A DNA stretch of 64,000 nucleotides from Fen-1298 sp050015675 (GCA_050015675.1 JBEKAY010000001.1:1-64000), one strand, 5' to 3'; shown: positions 44,880-53,857, counted from the first letter of the stretch. Made by a program: numbers and translations. The notes: generated by a model not told the origin, from the sequence alone.

Positions 44880-47351
44880 ATGCGCATAAAGAAAATAATG
44901 AAGTTTGGCGGTTCATCAGTTGCCAACCCAGAACGGATTCGTGAAGTTGCTTCCATTGTTCTCGATGCCGCGAGGAAAGAACGCGTGGTTGTCGTCGTCT
45001 CCGCATTTCAGGGAGTCACAAATCAACTATTAGAATGTGCGCGGCTGGCAGAGGCAGGCGACAAAAAGTTTCAGTCAATGTACAAAACACTTGTTAAACG
45101 CCATACTACGGCATTGAAGGTTCTTCATAACAATCGTCCGCCGAGGTACATTGCAGCAAATCTCCAAACAATGCTCACAGAACTCTCCGATGTTCTTCAA
45201 GGAATTTATCTGCTTCGCCACAGTTCTCCGCGCGCGCTTGATTTGACAGCGAGCTTTGGCGAACGGCTTTCGGCATTAATCATCGCTTCATATCTACAGC
45301 AATCACAACCGTCATGTTTTGTCGATTCACGCGAAATGGTGAAGACGGATGATCAGTTTACACATGCCGTTGTTCAATTTGATAAAACCAATCGTGCAAT
45401 CATAACACATTTTAAAAAACTCTTCGTGTATTCCAGCAAGCGACTTATTCCAGTTGTTACCGGATTTATCGGTTCGACGGATGAAGGTCTCACCACAACC
45501 ATAGGAAGAAACGGATCCGATTACACTGCGGCAATTTTTGGAGCTGCGCTGGATGCATCGTTAATAGAAATTTGGACGGATGTCGATGGAATTTTAAGTG
45601 CAGATCCGCGCTCTGTTCCGGCTGCATTCGTTGTGCCGCAAATGTCGTATGAAGAAGCGATGGAACTTTCTTACTTCGGTGCAAAAGTACTCCATGCTTC
45701 TACTATTGCTCCTGCTGTGGCGAAACATATTCCTATTGACATCAAGAATACACTGAATCCGGCGGCAGCAGGCACACACATCTCGCACCACGTGAGTCGC
45801 TGGGAAGGCGTGGCAAAAGGAATCACTTCAGTTGACGAATGCACACTTCTTACCTTGCGCGGAATGAGTATGGTGGGAGTTCCAGGAATAGCAGAGCGAT
45901 TATTTCGGGCGCTTGCATCTCACAGAGTCAATGTAATTTTAATTTCCCAGGCATCATCCGAGCATACTATTTGCTTTGCTATCAGCACGTCGGATGCGGC
46001 AGCGGCGAAAAAAGCGGTGCATCAGGAATTTCATTTTGAGCTTCAATCCAAATTGACTTCATTGGATGAGAAACCAAAGCAAACTATTGTTGCAATTGTC
46101 GGTGATGGAATGAAGGGCACACCAGGTGTGTCGGGAAAAGTATTTCAAGCGCTCGGGCGAAACAGCGTCAATATTTCTGCAATTGCTCAGGGAGCTTCGG
46201 AGCGCAATATCTCTTTTGTCATTGACGAAGCACAGAAACTTCGTGCGCTCAATGTTATCCACGAGGCATTCTTCGAGCCAAAGAAGAAACTTGGAGTGGT
46301 GTTAATTGGCCCCGGCAATATTGGTAGTACTTTTCTGAAGCAGATCCATCAACAACAGTCTTATCTTCATTCAGTGGGATTTGATGTTCGCGTATGCGGA
46401 ATTTATGATATTGGAAAAGCCGCCTTCTCTTCAAAAGGAATCGATCTTAAAAGATGGAGAGAACTTCTTGATAGCGCTCCTAAGAAGATGAGCTATTCAG
46501 AATTATTGCAGCACATTGCAGCGCTTCAATTAACGAATGCTGTTCTTGTCGATTGCACTGCGAGTCCGGAAATTGTCGATATGTATGAGGACTTTGTGAA
46601 ATTGAATATGCACATTATTACACCGAACAAACGAGCAAATGTTCTTCCATGGCAGCGGTATAAACAATTGACAGAACTGATGAAGAACCGCCAAAAATAT
46701 TTTCTCTATGAAACAAATGTCGGCGCCGGATTACCGATCATCTCCACACTTCAAGATTTACTTGCGAGTGGAGATCAAATTGTAAAGATTGAAGGTATAT
46801 TCTCCGGTACACTAAGCCATCTATTTAATTCTTATGACGGCTCGCGTCCATTTAGCGCGCTTGTTGAAGAAGCACTCACGCTTGGCTATACAGAACCGGA
46901 TCCGCGTGAAGATTTATCTGGAACTGATGTTCACAGAAAACTCTTGATTCTTGCCCGTCAGATAGGCTTAAAAATGGACTTACATCATATCAAAATTGAG
47001 AACCTTGTTCCAAAGCCTTTACAAGGTGGAGCATTTTCTAAGAGCTTCTTCAAAAAATACTCCAAGTACGATGATATTATGAAACGCCGGCTTGAATCAG
47101 CACAAGCGCGCGACTCAGTGCTTCGTTATGTTGGAGTAGTGCAAGGTGATAAAGCCTCAGCCGGTATTATTGAAGTTCCTAAAAATCATATGCTTGCATC
47201 GACCAAGGGAAGCGATAATATTATTGCATTTACGACACAACGGTATTCAAAGACGCCGTTAGTTGTGCAGGGTCCCGGTGCAGGTGCAGATGTAACAGCG
47301 GGTGGAGTATTTTCCGATCTCCTCAAATTGCTTCACTATTTGCCTCAATAG
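44880..47351 (+). CDS. thrA: bifunctional aspartate kinase/homoserine dehydrogenase
   Basis: 823-aa fusion catalysing the first and third steps from aspartate to threonine. The kinase part (about 1-285) has MKFGGSSVANPERI and TTIGRNGSDYTAAIFGAAL. Two ACT domains follow (about 310-460; TLLTLRGMSMVGVPGIAERLF and VGDGMKGTPGVSGKVFQALG), the expected site of threonine inhibition. The C-terminal dehydrogenase part has VLIGPGNIGSTFLKQ and YTEPDPREDLSGTDVHRK. All three parts are intact. The next gene, apgM-like, follows after 25 nt. Confidence 0.96.
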   Translation: MRIKKIMKFGGSSVANPERIREVASIVLDAARKERVVVVVSAFQGVTNQLLECARLAEAGDKKFQSMYKTLVKRHTTALKVLHNNRPPRYIAANLQTMLTELSDVLQGIYLLRHSSPRALDLTASFGERLSALIIASYLQQSQPSCFVDSREMVKTDDQFTHAVVQFDKTNRAIITHFKKLFVYSSKRLIPVVTGFIGSTDEGLTTTIGRNGSDYTAAIFGAALDASLIEIWTDVDGILSADPRSVPAAFVVPQMSYEEAMELSYFGAKVLHASTIAPAVAKHIPIDIKNTLNPAAAGTHISHHVSRWEGVAKGITSVDECTLLTLRGMSMVGVPGIAERLFRALASHRVNVILISQASSEHTICFAISTSDAAAAKKAVHQEFHFELQSKLTSLDEKPKQTIVAIVGDGMKGTPGVSGKVFQALGRNSVNISAIAQGASERNISFVIDEAQKLRALNVIHEAFFEPKKKLGVVLIGPGNIGSTFLKQIHQQQSYLHSVGFDVRVCGIYDIGKAAFSSKGIDLKRWRELLDSAPKKMSYSELLQHIAALQLTNAVLVDCTASPEIVDMYEDFVKLNMHIITPNKRANVLPWQRYKQLTELMKNRQKYFLYETNVGAGLPIISTLQDLLASGDQIVKIEGIFSGTLSHLFNSYDGSRPFSALVEEALTLGYTEPDPREDLSGTDVHRKLLILARQIGLKMDLHHIKIENLVPKPLQGGAFSKSFFKKYSKYDDIMKRRLESAQARDSVLRYVGVVQGDKASAGIIEVPKNHMLASTKGSDNIIAFTTQRYSKTPLVVQGPGAGADVTAGGVFSDLLKLLHYLPQ

Positions 47352-47376
47352 TACAATCGAATAAAGGAGTTTATCA

Positions 47377-48570
47377 TTGAGTAGAAAGTATGTCATAGTT
47401 GTGCCCGATGGAGCGGCGGATAAACCGTTAACGATATTCGGAGGTAAAACTATATTCGAAGCTGCAGACAAACCCAATATCGATTTTATAGCCATGAATG
47501 GGAGACAGGGACTTTGCCAGACTGTACCTCCAACGCTCCAGCCCGGCAGCGATGTTGCTATGATGGCGGTGCTTGGGTATGATCCAGCGAAATATTACAC
47601 GGGCAGAGCGCCGATCGAAGCTGTTGCGCAAGGGATTGATGTTACAGAAAACGATTGGATATTCCGCTGCAATCTTGTGACAACCGCGGGAGGTAAAATG
47701 GTTGATCATAGTTCGGGCCACATCTCCAGCGAAGAAGGTAAAATATTTATTGAGGAACTAAACAAAACACTTGGCAGCGACCACGTCAGATTTTATCCGG
47801 GAGTTGGTTACCGCCATCTGATGGTAGTAAAAGGCTATGATTTTCCGGATCTCCAATTACAACCGCCGCATGATAATATTGGAAAGAATGTCGTAGATCT
47901 GCTCCCGCGTGGGAAGAACGCCGATGTCCTCATCGAACTTATTAAGAAGAGTGAAAGACTATTTAAAGATCACAAAATCAATCTTCTCCGCAGAAGTCTC
48001 AAAAAGAACGAGGCAACCTCGATATGGCTCTGGGGTCATGGCAAGAAGGCCCGTATGGAATTGTTCGAGAAAAAATACGGCTTGAAGGGAGCGGCGATTA
48101 CAGCGGTTGATCTTGTCAAAGGATTGGCAAACCTCATCGGTTTCGATTTTATAAAAGTTGAAGGTGCGACGGGATATTTCGATACGAATTATCGTGCTAA
48201 AGGACTTGCTGCAATTGAAGCATTGAAAAAATATGATATTGTTCTTGTGCATATCGAAGCAACAGATGAGGCAGGCCATGCCGGCATGGCAGATGTGAAG
48301 AAGAAGGCTTTAGAAGAAATTGATAAACATATTGTAGGACCGGTGCTAACAGAACTAAAGAAGTACAAAAACTGGAGAATTCTTGTTATGCCTGACCACC
48401 CTACACCGGTATCGACCCAGGGACATACGGGTGAGGCGGTGCCTTTTGCAATGATGGGAGATGGAATCAGTGGCGAAGTACATCTGCCGCTCGGCGAAAC
48501 GAACGCTGCCAAAACCGGAATAGTATTCAACAATGGTTACGAACTGATGGAATACTTCCTGAACGGTTAG
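47377..48570 (+). CDS. apgM: ApgM-type phosphoglycerate mutase-like protein, candidate homoserine kinase analogue
   Basis: 397-aa alkaline-phosphatase-superfamily protein of the cofactor-independent (archaeal type) phosphoglycerate mutase family. Metal-site motifs are VVPDGAADKPL, HIEATDEAGHAGM and MPDHPTPVS. No thrB is seen although thrA and thrC flank it. Comparative annotation has long proposed this family as a functional replacement for homoserine kinase in such clusters, which fits here; mutase activity remains possible. The start is TTG 47377 with AAAGGAG 8 nt upstream, which decides it. Confidence 0.85.
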   Translation: MSRKYVIVVPDGAADKPLTIFGGKTIFEAADKPNIDFIAMNGRQGLCQTVPPTLQPGSDVAMMAVLGYDPAKYYTGRAPIEAVAQGIDVTENDWIFRCNLVTTAGGKMVDHSSGHISSEEGKIFIEELNKTLGSDHVRFYPGVGYRHLMVVKGYDFPDLQLQPPHDNIGKNVVDLLPRGKNADVLIELIKKSERLFKDHKINLLRRSLKKNEATSIWLWGHGKKARMELFEKKYGLKGAAITAVDLVKGLANLIGFDFIKVEGATGYFDTNYRAKGLAAIEALKKYDIVLVHIEATDEAGHAGMADVKKKALEEIDKHIVGPVLTELKKYKNWRILVMPDHPTPVSTQGHTGEAVPFAMMGDGISGEVHLPLGETNAAKTGIVFNNGYELMEYFLNG

Positions 48571-48619
48571 GAAATTCTGCAGTCTATATTAGAAAAACAT
48601 CAATCCTTAGTAGCAAGTC

Positions 48620-49087
48620 ATGCGAAGAAAAAACCAAGAAATAATTGACAGAAAAATCATTGAAGAGATTCTATCAAAATCGTTGATTTGTAGAATTGGA
48701 ATGATCTGTGATGGCGTTCCGTATATTGTACCTTTGAATTATGGTTATAATGCGAGTGCAATCTACATACACTCTGCCTCTGAAGGGAAAAAGATAGATA
48801 TCTTAAAAACGAACAAAAAAGTATGTTTTGAGATAGAAGATTCAACCAAAATTATTAAGAAAGATCTGTCCTGTGATTGGGCTACTAAGTACCGTTCTTT
48901 GATCGGATATGGATCGGTGGAAATAATCACTGATTTTGAACAAAAGAAACGTGGACTTGATATCATTATGGCTCAGCATGGAAAGAAAGAGAATAATGTA
49001 TATAAGGAAAACCAAGTAGAAAAGATGGTCATATTAAAGCTTATTATAAAAAGTGTAACAGGAAAACAATCGGGGAATTGGAATTAG
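48620..49087 (+). CDS. pyridoxamine 5'-phosphate oxidase-like FMN protein (Nim-like)
   Basis: 155-aa split-barrel protein with ICRIGMICDGVPYIVPLNYG and IYIHSASEGKKIDILKTNKKVCFEIE, the usual layout of the Nim-like (nitroimidazole resistance) branch. It probably binds FMN or a related cofactor. The substrate is unknown. AT-rich, and the first of three accessory genes between apgM and thrC. Confidence 0.8.
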   Translation: MRRKNQEIIDRKIIEEILSKSLICRIGMICDGVPYIVPLNYGYNASAIYIHSASEGKKIDILKTNKKVCFEIEDSTKIIKKDLSCDWATKYRSLIGYGSVEIITDFEQKKRGLDIIMAQHGKKENNVYKENQVEKMVILKLIIKSVTGKQSGNWN

Positions 49088-49119
49088 CACAATGCAAGCA
49101 GTACGTTAAAGAGAAAAAC

Positions 49120-49713
49120 ATGAGTTTTAATTTATTCGGTTATCTCGTCTATGCCTCTTTGATGTCGATTACTCCGGGTCCGAACAACCTGATGCTCCTT
49201 TCCTACGGAAAAGCTTATGGTTTCAATGATTCGAAAAACATTATGCTTGGGATTTTTCTCGGGTTCTTTATTATGCTCTGCTCGGCCGGATATGGTATTG
49301 CGAAAATCATCACGAGCAGTCCAATGGCGGGATTGGTACTAAAAATTATCGGGTCATTGTGGATGCTCTATCTTGCGTTTGTTTTAAGAAAACTCAGTGT
49401 GGAGATTGAACCCGGAAAAAAAGTTGCTATTGGATTTGGTCAGGCATTTTCCATGCAATTTGTCAATCTCAAAGCATGGATCATGGCGATCAGCGGAGCA
49501 AGTGCGTTTTTACCTCAATCCAACAACATTCATCTCAATGTCTTTGTCTATGCGATAAGTTTTGGATTGGTCGGAATTCCCTGTATGATTATCTGGCTCA
49601 AGATGGGCGATGTCATTGCAAAAATATTCAAGTCAGAGAACGCAAGTCAGATGTTAGGATATACAATGTTTTCTCTGATGATTGTCAGTATCGTAACGAT
49701 CTGGGTACAATGA
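49120..49713 (+). CDS. LysE/RhtB family amino-acid exporter
   Basis: 197-aa membrane protein with about six hydrophobic segments and the family signature SITPGPNNLMLLSYGKAYGF near the N-terminus. The homoserine/threonine exporters RhtB/RhtC belong to this family, so its place in the thr gene group suggests relief of amino-acid overflow; this is inference. ATG 49120 is preferred; an upstream frame reaches 49078. The stop overlaps the following gene by ATGA. Confidence 0.85.
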   Translation: MSFNLFGYLVYASLMSITPGPNNLMLLSYGKAYGFNDSKNIMLGIFLGFFIMLCSAGYGIAKIITSSPMAGLVLKIIGSLWMLYLAFVLRKLSVEIEPGKKVAIGFGQAFSMQFVNLKAWIMAISGASAFLPQSNNIHLNVFVYAISFGLVGIPCMIIWLKMGDVIAKIFKSENASQMLGYTMFSLMIVSIVTIWVQ

Positions 49714-50324
49714 ACATTGCATTGAACAATAAGGTGAGTAGCCTCAGGATAAAAGAGTACCTAGCATCATCTTCAGTCATTGATTGCTCTCATCCTTCAA
49801 TCAAGGGATTAGCATCGCAGCTTTCGAATGGCTGTAACTCGCAGACGGGAATCGCGAAAAAATGTTTTGAATGGGTCAGAGACGAAATCAAACATAGTTA
49901 TGATTATAAATTAAATCCTGTTACGTGCAAGGCTTCTGATGTCCTGCACTATAGAACGGGATATTATTATGCAAAAAGCCATCTCCTTGCCGCCTTATTG
50001 CGTGCCAACAATATTCCAGCAGAATTGTGCTATCAGAGACTCAAAATAGAAGAGGGTGGCGGAGAGTTCTATTGCCTGCATGGTCTTACTACTGTTTATT
50101 TATCGGAATGTGGTTGGTATCGAGTAGATCCTCGCGGCAATAAACCTGGTGTTGATGCTCAATTTTGTCCGCCGACAGAAAAGCTTGCTTTTTTCATCAA
50201 GGGAAAGACTGAGACAGATTTACCCGGGATATGGGCTGAACCGTTGGATAGTGTCGTTGATGTATTGACGAAGTACAAAACCTATGAGGATGTGTATTAT
50301 AATTTGCCCGATGTGAAGTTATAG
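49710..50324 (+). CDS. transglutaminase-like protein with the catalytic Cys replaced
   Basis: 204-aa protein with the transglutaminase-like fold: TGYYYAKSHLLAALLRANNI, then FYCLHGLTTVYL (His124) and YRVDPRGN (Asp140). In the family the first motif normally has Cys at the position held here by Tyr86 (TGxCYAKSHL). The His and Asp remain and the frame is intact. It is therefore probably inactive as a transglutaminase or cysteine peptidase, perhaps a binding protein, unless a single-base error (TGT to TAT) is present. Translationally coupled to the LysE-type exporter by a 4-nt overlap. Confidence 0.8.
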   Translation: MNIALNNKVSSLRIKEYLASSSVIDCSHPSIKGLASQLSNGCNSQTGIAKKCFEWVRDEIKHSYDYKLNPVTCKASDVLHYRTGYYYAKSHLLAALLRANNIPAELCYQRLKIEEGGGEFYCLHGLTTVYLSECGWYRVDPRGNKPGVDAQFCPPTEKLAFFIKGKTETDLPGIWAEPLDSVVDVLTKYKTYEDVYYNLPDVKL

Positions 50325-50345
50325 ACAAAGCAGGAGAGAATAGAT

Positions 50346-51671
50346 ATGCAACACAGCTGGTTGGAATGCATTAGAGGATGCGGAAAAAAATATTCTATCT
50401 ACGATGTAATTTATCGTTGCGAGAATTGTGGTGGCCTATTAGATGTCCAACACAATATTAAAGCGCTCAAACGTCGAACCGCGACATCATGGGAAAAATT
50501 ATTCGATGATCGGACGAGGACAAACAAGTGGCCATACGCAAGCGGTGTGTGGGGAAAGAAAGAATGGGTGTGCCCGGACATTGATAACGAGAACGTCGTT
50601 TCGATGTACGAAGGGCATACGAATTGTTTTTGGGCAGAACGGTTAGGAAAAGATATCGGTGTTCCAGATTTATGGGTGAAACTTTGCGGGAACAGTCATA
50701 CCGGTTCGTTCAAAGATCTTGGAATGACCGTGCTCATCTCTGTTGTAAAACAAATGATCGCCGATGGAAAACCGATTCGCGCTGTTGCGTGCGCTTCGAC
50801 TGGCGATACTTCTGCGGCGCTTTCTGCGTACGGCGCGGCGGCAGGCATTCCAACAATTGTCTTTCTGCCGAAGGGAAAAGTTTCTACAGCACAATTAGTA
50901 CAACCGATTGCCAACGGCGCAACAGTACTTTCTCTTGATACTGATTTTGACGGATGTATGCGTATCGTCCAGGAAATCACTGCCGACAATTCTATCTATC
51001 TTGCCAACTCGATGAATTCCTTGCGGATGGAAGGGCAGAAGACGGTAGGAGTAGAGATCGTTCAGCAGTTCGATTGGGACGTGCCAGATTGGATTGTCAT
51101 CCCCGCCGGAAATCTTGGCAACGTGAGTGCACTTGGCAAAGGTTTGTTAATGATGCGCGATCTTGGTTTAATTAAAAAACTTCCGCGTATCGCATGCGCA
51201 CAGGCATCGCATGCAAATCCACTCTATCTGAGCTTTCTGAACGGATATAAAGAATATAAACCTGTCGAGGCAAAAAAGACACTTGCCTCTGCCATTCAGA
51301 TTGGCGCACCGGTAAGTTATGAACGTGCAGTGAAAGTACTGCGGCAGTTTGATGGCGTTGTAGAACAGGCAACGGAAAATGAATTAGCAAATGCCTCCGC
51401 CCGCGCCGACCGTGCCGGATTGTTCACTTGTCCGCAGACCGGCGTGGCGCTCGCCGCGCTATCAAAATTGGTTGAACGCAAAGTTATCAAGAAAAAAGAC
51501 CACGTGGTGGTCGTATCCACCGCTCACGGATTGAAGTTCTCGCAATTCAAGGTGGACTATCATGAGAAGAGGTTGGCAGATGTGAATTCACTTTATCCAA
51601 ATCCGCCGATACTTCTACCCGCAGATATTAATGCTGTCCGGAATGCAATTGACCGTGTGATTGGGAAATAA
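50346..51671 (+). CDS. threonine synthase: threonine synthase
   Basis: Last step of threonine synthesis, a PLP enzyme converting phosphohomoserine. The PLP lysine is in NSHTGSFKDLGMTVL; phosphate-binding and substrate regions are ACASTGDTSAALSAY and PAGNLGNVSALGKGL. A zinc-ribbon-like segment (CIRGCGKKY...CENCGG) starts the protein, as in the longer, plant-like or archaeal-like ThrC branch. The length is 441 aa. The standard symbol for this enzyme is thrC. The gene closes the cluster and is followed by the 28-nt palindrome. Confidence 0.94.
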   Translation: MQHSWLECIRGCGKKYSIYDVIYRCENCGGLLDVQHNIKALKRRTATSWEKLFDDRTRTNKWPYASGVWGKKEWVCPDIDNENVVSMYEGHTNCFWAERLGKDIGVPDLWVKLCGNSHTGSFKDLGMTVLISVVKQMIADGKPIRAVACASTGDTSAALSAYGAAAGIPTIVFLPKGKVSTAQLVQPIANGATVLSLDTDFDGCMRIVQEITADNSIYLANSMNSLRMEGQKTVGVEIVQQFDWDVPDWIVIPAGNLGNVSALGKGLLMMRDLGLIKKLPRIACAQASHANPLYLSFLNGYKEYKPVEAKKTLASAIQIGAPVSYERAVKVLRQFDGVVEQATENELANASARADRAGLFTCPQTGVALAALSKLVERKVIKKKDHVVVVSTAHGLKFSQFKVDYHEKRLADVNSLYPNPPILLPADINAVRNAIDRVIGK

Positions 51672-51675
51672 ACAC

Positions 51676-51703
51676 GTAGAGACGTTCAAGTGAACGTCTC
51701 TAC
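51676..51703. repeat. 28-nt palindrome (dispersed repeat, copy 2)
   Basis: Arms GTAGAGACGTTCA and its exact complement around a central AG. It differs by one base from the element at 30257-30284. Here it follows thrC by 5 nt. No T run is present. Confidence 0.85.
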
Positions 51704-51750
51704 TGTGACAAAGAAAAGGAATCAATTATAATAAAATTTGGAGAACAACA

Positions 51751-52122
51751 ATGGCCCAACAAGACAAACCGTATATGGTTGAATATTACTACAAAACTAA
51801 GTGGGGACATGCCGAAGAGTTTATTCGCTTGTTTAAGAAGAACCATTATCCAATTCTAAAAAAGCAGATAGAATTAGGAAGACTACTTCAAATCTCGGCA
51901 ACCCGACCACGCCTCCATACAACCGAAGACGGCAGATGGGATTACAGAGTCACTCTCGTTTGGAAGAATGTACAAGCAACCGATGATGGATTTGATGAAG
52001 CCGAGCTTAGTCGGCAACTATTTAAAGATCAGGAATTATTTAAAAAGGAAGAACAGCGACGGTTCGAAATATTAATCGGCCATTGGGATGTACCGATTGT
52101 TAATGTGCAATTAGACGAATAG
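51751..52122 (+). CDS. conserved-looking small protein of unknown function
   Basis: 123-aa soluble protein, not recognised. It opens with YMVEYYYKTKWGHAEEFIRLFKK (pattern like dimeric alpha/beta-barrel or EthD-like proteins), has an RPRLHTTEDGRWDYRVTLVW stretch, and ends with a charged helix and GHWDVPIVNVQL. No membrane or signal segment. It lies alone between thrC and the MarR group. A ferredoxin-like dimeric barrel is possible, not proven. Confidence 0.5.
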   Translation: MAQQDKPYMVEYYYKTKWGHAEEFIRLFKKNHYPILKKQIELGRLLQISATRPRLHTTEDGRWDYRVTLVWKNVQATDDGFDEAELSRQLFKDQELFKKEEQRRFEILIGHWDVPIVNVQLDE

Positions 52123-52149
52123 ATAAATAAGAACGAAACAATCTACAAA

Positions 52150-52198
52150 TGTGATTCAAAGTGGCGATGCATGCATTGCCACTACAGGTTCAATCACA
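52150..52198. promoter_or_regulatory. nested inverted repeats upstream of marR
   Basis: Outer arms TGTGATT (52150-52156) and AATCACA (52192-52198) enclose a 22-nt near-perfect palindrome GTGGCGATGC/ATGCATTGCCAC (52161-52182) with a single G-T pair. It lies about 100 nt before the marR start. It could be an operator for the regulator or an RNA hairpin. Confidence 0.4.
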
Positions 52199-52297
52199 AC
52201 TATCTTCTTCTCTTGCAACTCCGTTCCTTTTCTCTTGATCCCGGGAACTATCCACACTATCTTTCTGTTAATTACTTTGAACTTAAAAGGAAAGCAC

Positions 52298-52756
52298 ATG
52301 AAAACAACAAAGCAATATGGCAAAAAAGTCGATCAAGCCCTTTCCATGTGGGTGAAACTAACGCGGGCTCATGATACGTTCAATCACTTGACTGCAGCGA
52401 ATATCCGCTCGTTCGGGCTGACACCAGCACAGTTTGGCGTGATAGAATGTCTTGGTCATCTCGGGACGATGCTTATTGGTGATCTGACGAAGAAACATCT
52501 TGTCAGCGGCGGCAATATGACGGTTGTCGTAGATAATTTGGAAAAAGATGGGCTTGTTGAACGTTCGGTCAACGCAGAAGATCACCGTGCCTTCTATGTG
52601 AAATTAACGCCGAAAGGCAAGCGCCTTTTTGAGAAAATATTTTCAAAGCACGCGCAGTACATAGTAAAACTTGCCTCAGTGCTTTCAGAATCCGAGCAAA
52701 TAGAGCTTGGGATTCTTTTGAAGAAACTTGGTACAAGTCTGCAAGAGGTGAGCTAA
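52298..52756 (+). CDS. MarR family transcriptional regulator
   Basis: 152-aa winged-helix regulator. FGLTPAQFGVIECLGHLGTM, the recognition region LTKKHLVSGGNMTVVVDNLEKDGLV, and the wing RSVNAEDHRAFYVKLTPKGKRLF are typical. ATG 52298 (AAAGG upstream) gives the normal length; an upstream in-frame extension covers the inverted repeats and is discounted. MarR regulators beside DoxX and YceI genes usually answer to oxidative or phenolic stress; this is inference. Confidence 0.92.
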   Translation: MKTTKQYGKKVDQALSMWVKLTRAHDTFNHLTAANIRSFGLTPAQFGVIECLGHLGTMLIGDLTKKHLVSGGNMTVVVDNLEKDGLVERSVNAEDHRAFYVKLTPKGKRLFEKIFSKHAQYIVKLASVLSESEQIELGILLKKLGTSLQEVS

Positions 52757-52834
52757 ATATTTTTAATTATTTATTACAAATTTGAAACTATCAGAATCAC
52801 TTTGCTGTTCTCAATAATACACAGAAAATAAGAA

Positions 52835-53413
52835 ATGACAATCAAAACATTAAATATCCTCGCGATAGCCGGCAGTTTGAGGTCAGAATCGTTTAATCGG
52901 AAAGTGCTCCAGATAGCAAAGCAGATTGCAGTTGAATTAAATACGAACGTAGTAGAATTAGATCTGAAGACGCTTAACCTTCCGATGCTTGATGAAGACT
53001 TGAGAGCAAATAGATTTCCGGAATCAGTACAGAAATTGAAAGACGCGATAGCATCAGCCGATGTGTTGCTGATAGCAACGCCTGAGTATAACCATTCGAT
53101 TCCCGGTGTATTAAAGAACGCCATCGACTGGGCGTCCGATAAAACAAATCCATTTGAAGGAAAGGTTGCTGCTATTTTTGGTGCTTCAAGTGGAATATTC
53201 GGAACATTGCGAGCACAGCTTCACTTGCGGCAAGTCCTCGCAGCATTGAATGTCGAGCTTGTTCCGCAACCGCAGGTTTTTATTCGTTCTGCACAGTCCG
53301 CATTCATGCCGGATGGCTCGCTTATCGATCAGAAAATAAAACAACAGCTTCACAAATTGATTGAAGCGACATTCATACTTGCTTATCGCAAACAAGAGAG
53401 TAGAAAAGTCTAA
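52835..53413 (+). CDS. NADPH-dependent FMN reductase/quinone reductase
   Basis: 192-aa flavodoxin-fold enzyme of the chromate/azo reductase type. FMN contacts are in AIAGSLRSESFNRKVL and the typical ATPEYNHSIPGVLKNAIDWAS. It likely reduces quinones or other electrophiles with NAD(P)H. Downstream of marR and probably controlled by it. Confidence 0.9.
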   Translation: MTIKTLNILAIAGSLRSESFNRKVLQIAKQIAVELNTNVVELDLKTLNLPMLDEDLRANRFPESVQKLKDAIASADVLLIATPEYNHSIPGVLKNAIDWASDKTNPFEGKVAAIFGASSGIFGTLRAQLHLRQVLAALNVELVPQPQVFIRSAQSAFMPDGSLIDQKIKQQLHKLIEATFILAYRKQESRKV

Positions 53414-53485
53414 CGAGTTCACTGTGCAGTTAATATTTAACATGTAGTGTATTATTTGAAGTCATTATCATGAAGGAGGAATCAC

Positions 53486-53857
53486 ATGGAAACAACATTG
53501 CTTTATCTTGGGCGGATATTGTTTGGCGGATATTTTACCTTTAGCGGTTTTAACCATTTCAAAATGCTTGATATGATGTCCGGATATGCGAAGTCTAAGG
53601 GTGTGCCACTGCCGAAATTATCTGTAGCATTTTCTGGCGTTCTGCTGATTGTAGGCGGCTTGAGTGTGCTCTTTGATATAATGCCGGGCTTTGGTCTTAT
53701 CGCTTTAGCGCTCTTTCTTGTTCCGGTGACATTTGTCATGCATGCTTTTTGGAAGATTCAAGATCCAACGGCAAAGATGAGTGAAATGATTAATTTTATG
53801 AAAAATTTTGCTTTGCTTGGTGCTGTATTAATTCTACTGGCACACACGTTTGTATAA
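53486..53857 (+). CDS. DoxX family membrane protein
   Basis: 123-aa protein with four hydrophobic segments: LYLGRILFGGYFTFSGFNHF at the N-terminus, LSVAFSGVLLIVGGL, a third span near 70-90 and LLGAVLILLAHTFV at the end. It belongs to the DoxX group often linked to stress and quinone redox. GGAGGA precedes the ATG. A GTTAA-TAT-TTAAC repeat lies about 50 nt upstream. Confidence 0.88.
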   Translation: METTLLYLGRILFGGYFTFSGFNHFKMLDMMSGYAKSKGVPLPKLSVAFSGVLLIVGGLSVLFDIMPGFGLIALALFLVPVTFVMHAFWKIQDPTAKMSEMINFMKNFALLGAVLILLAHTFV

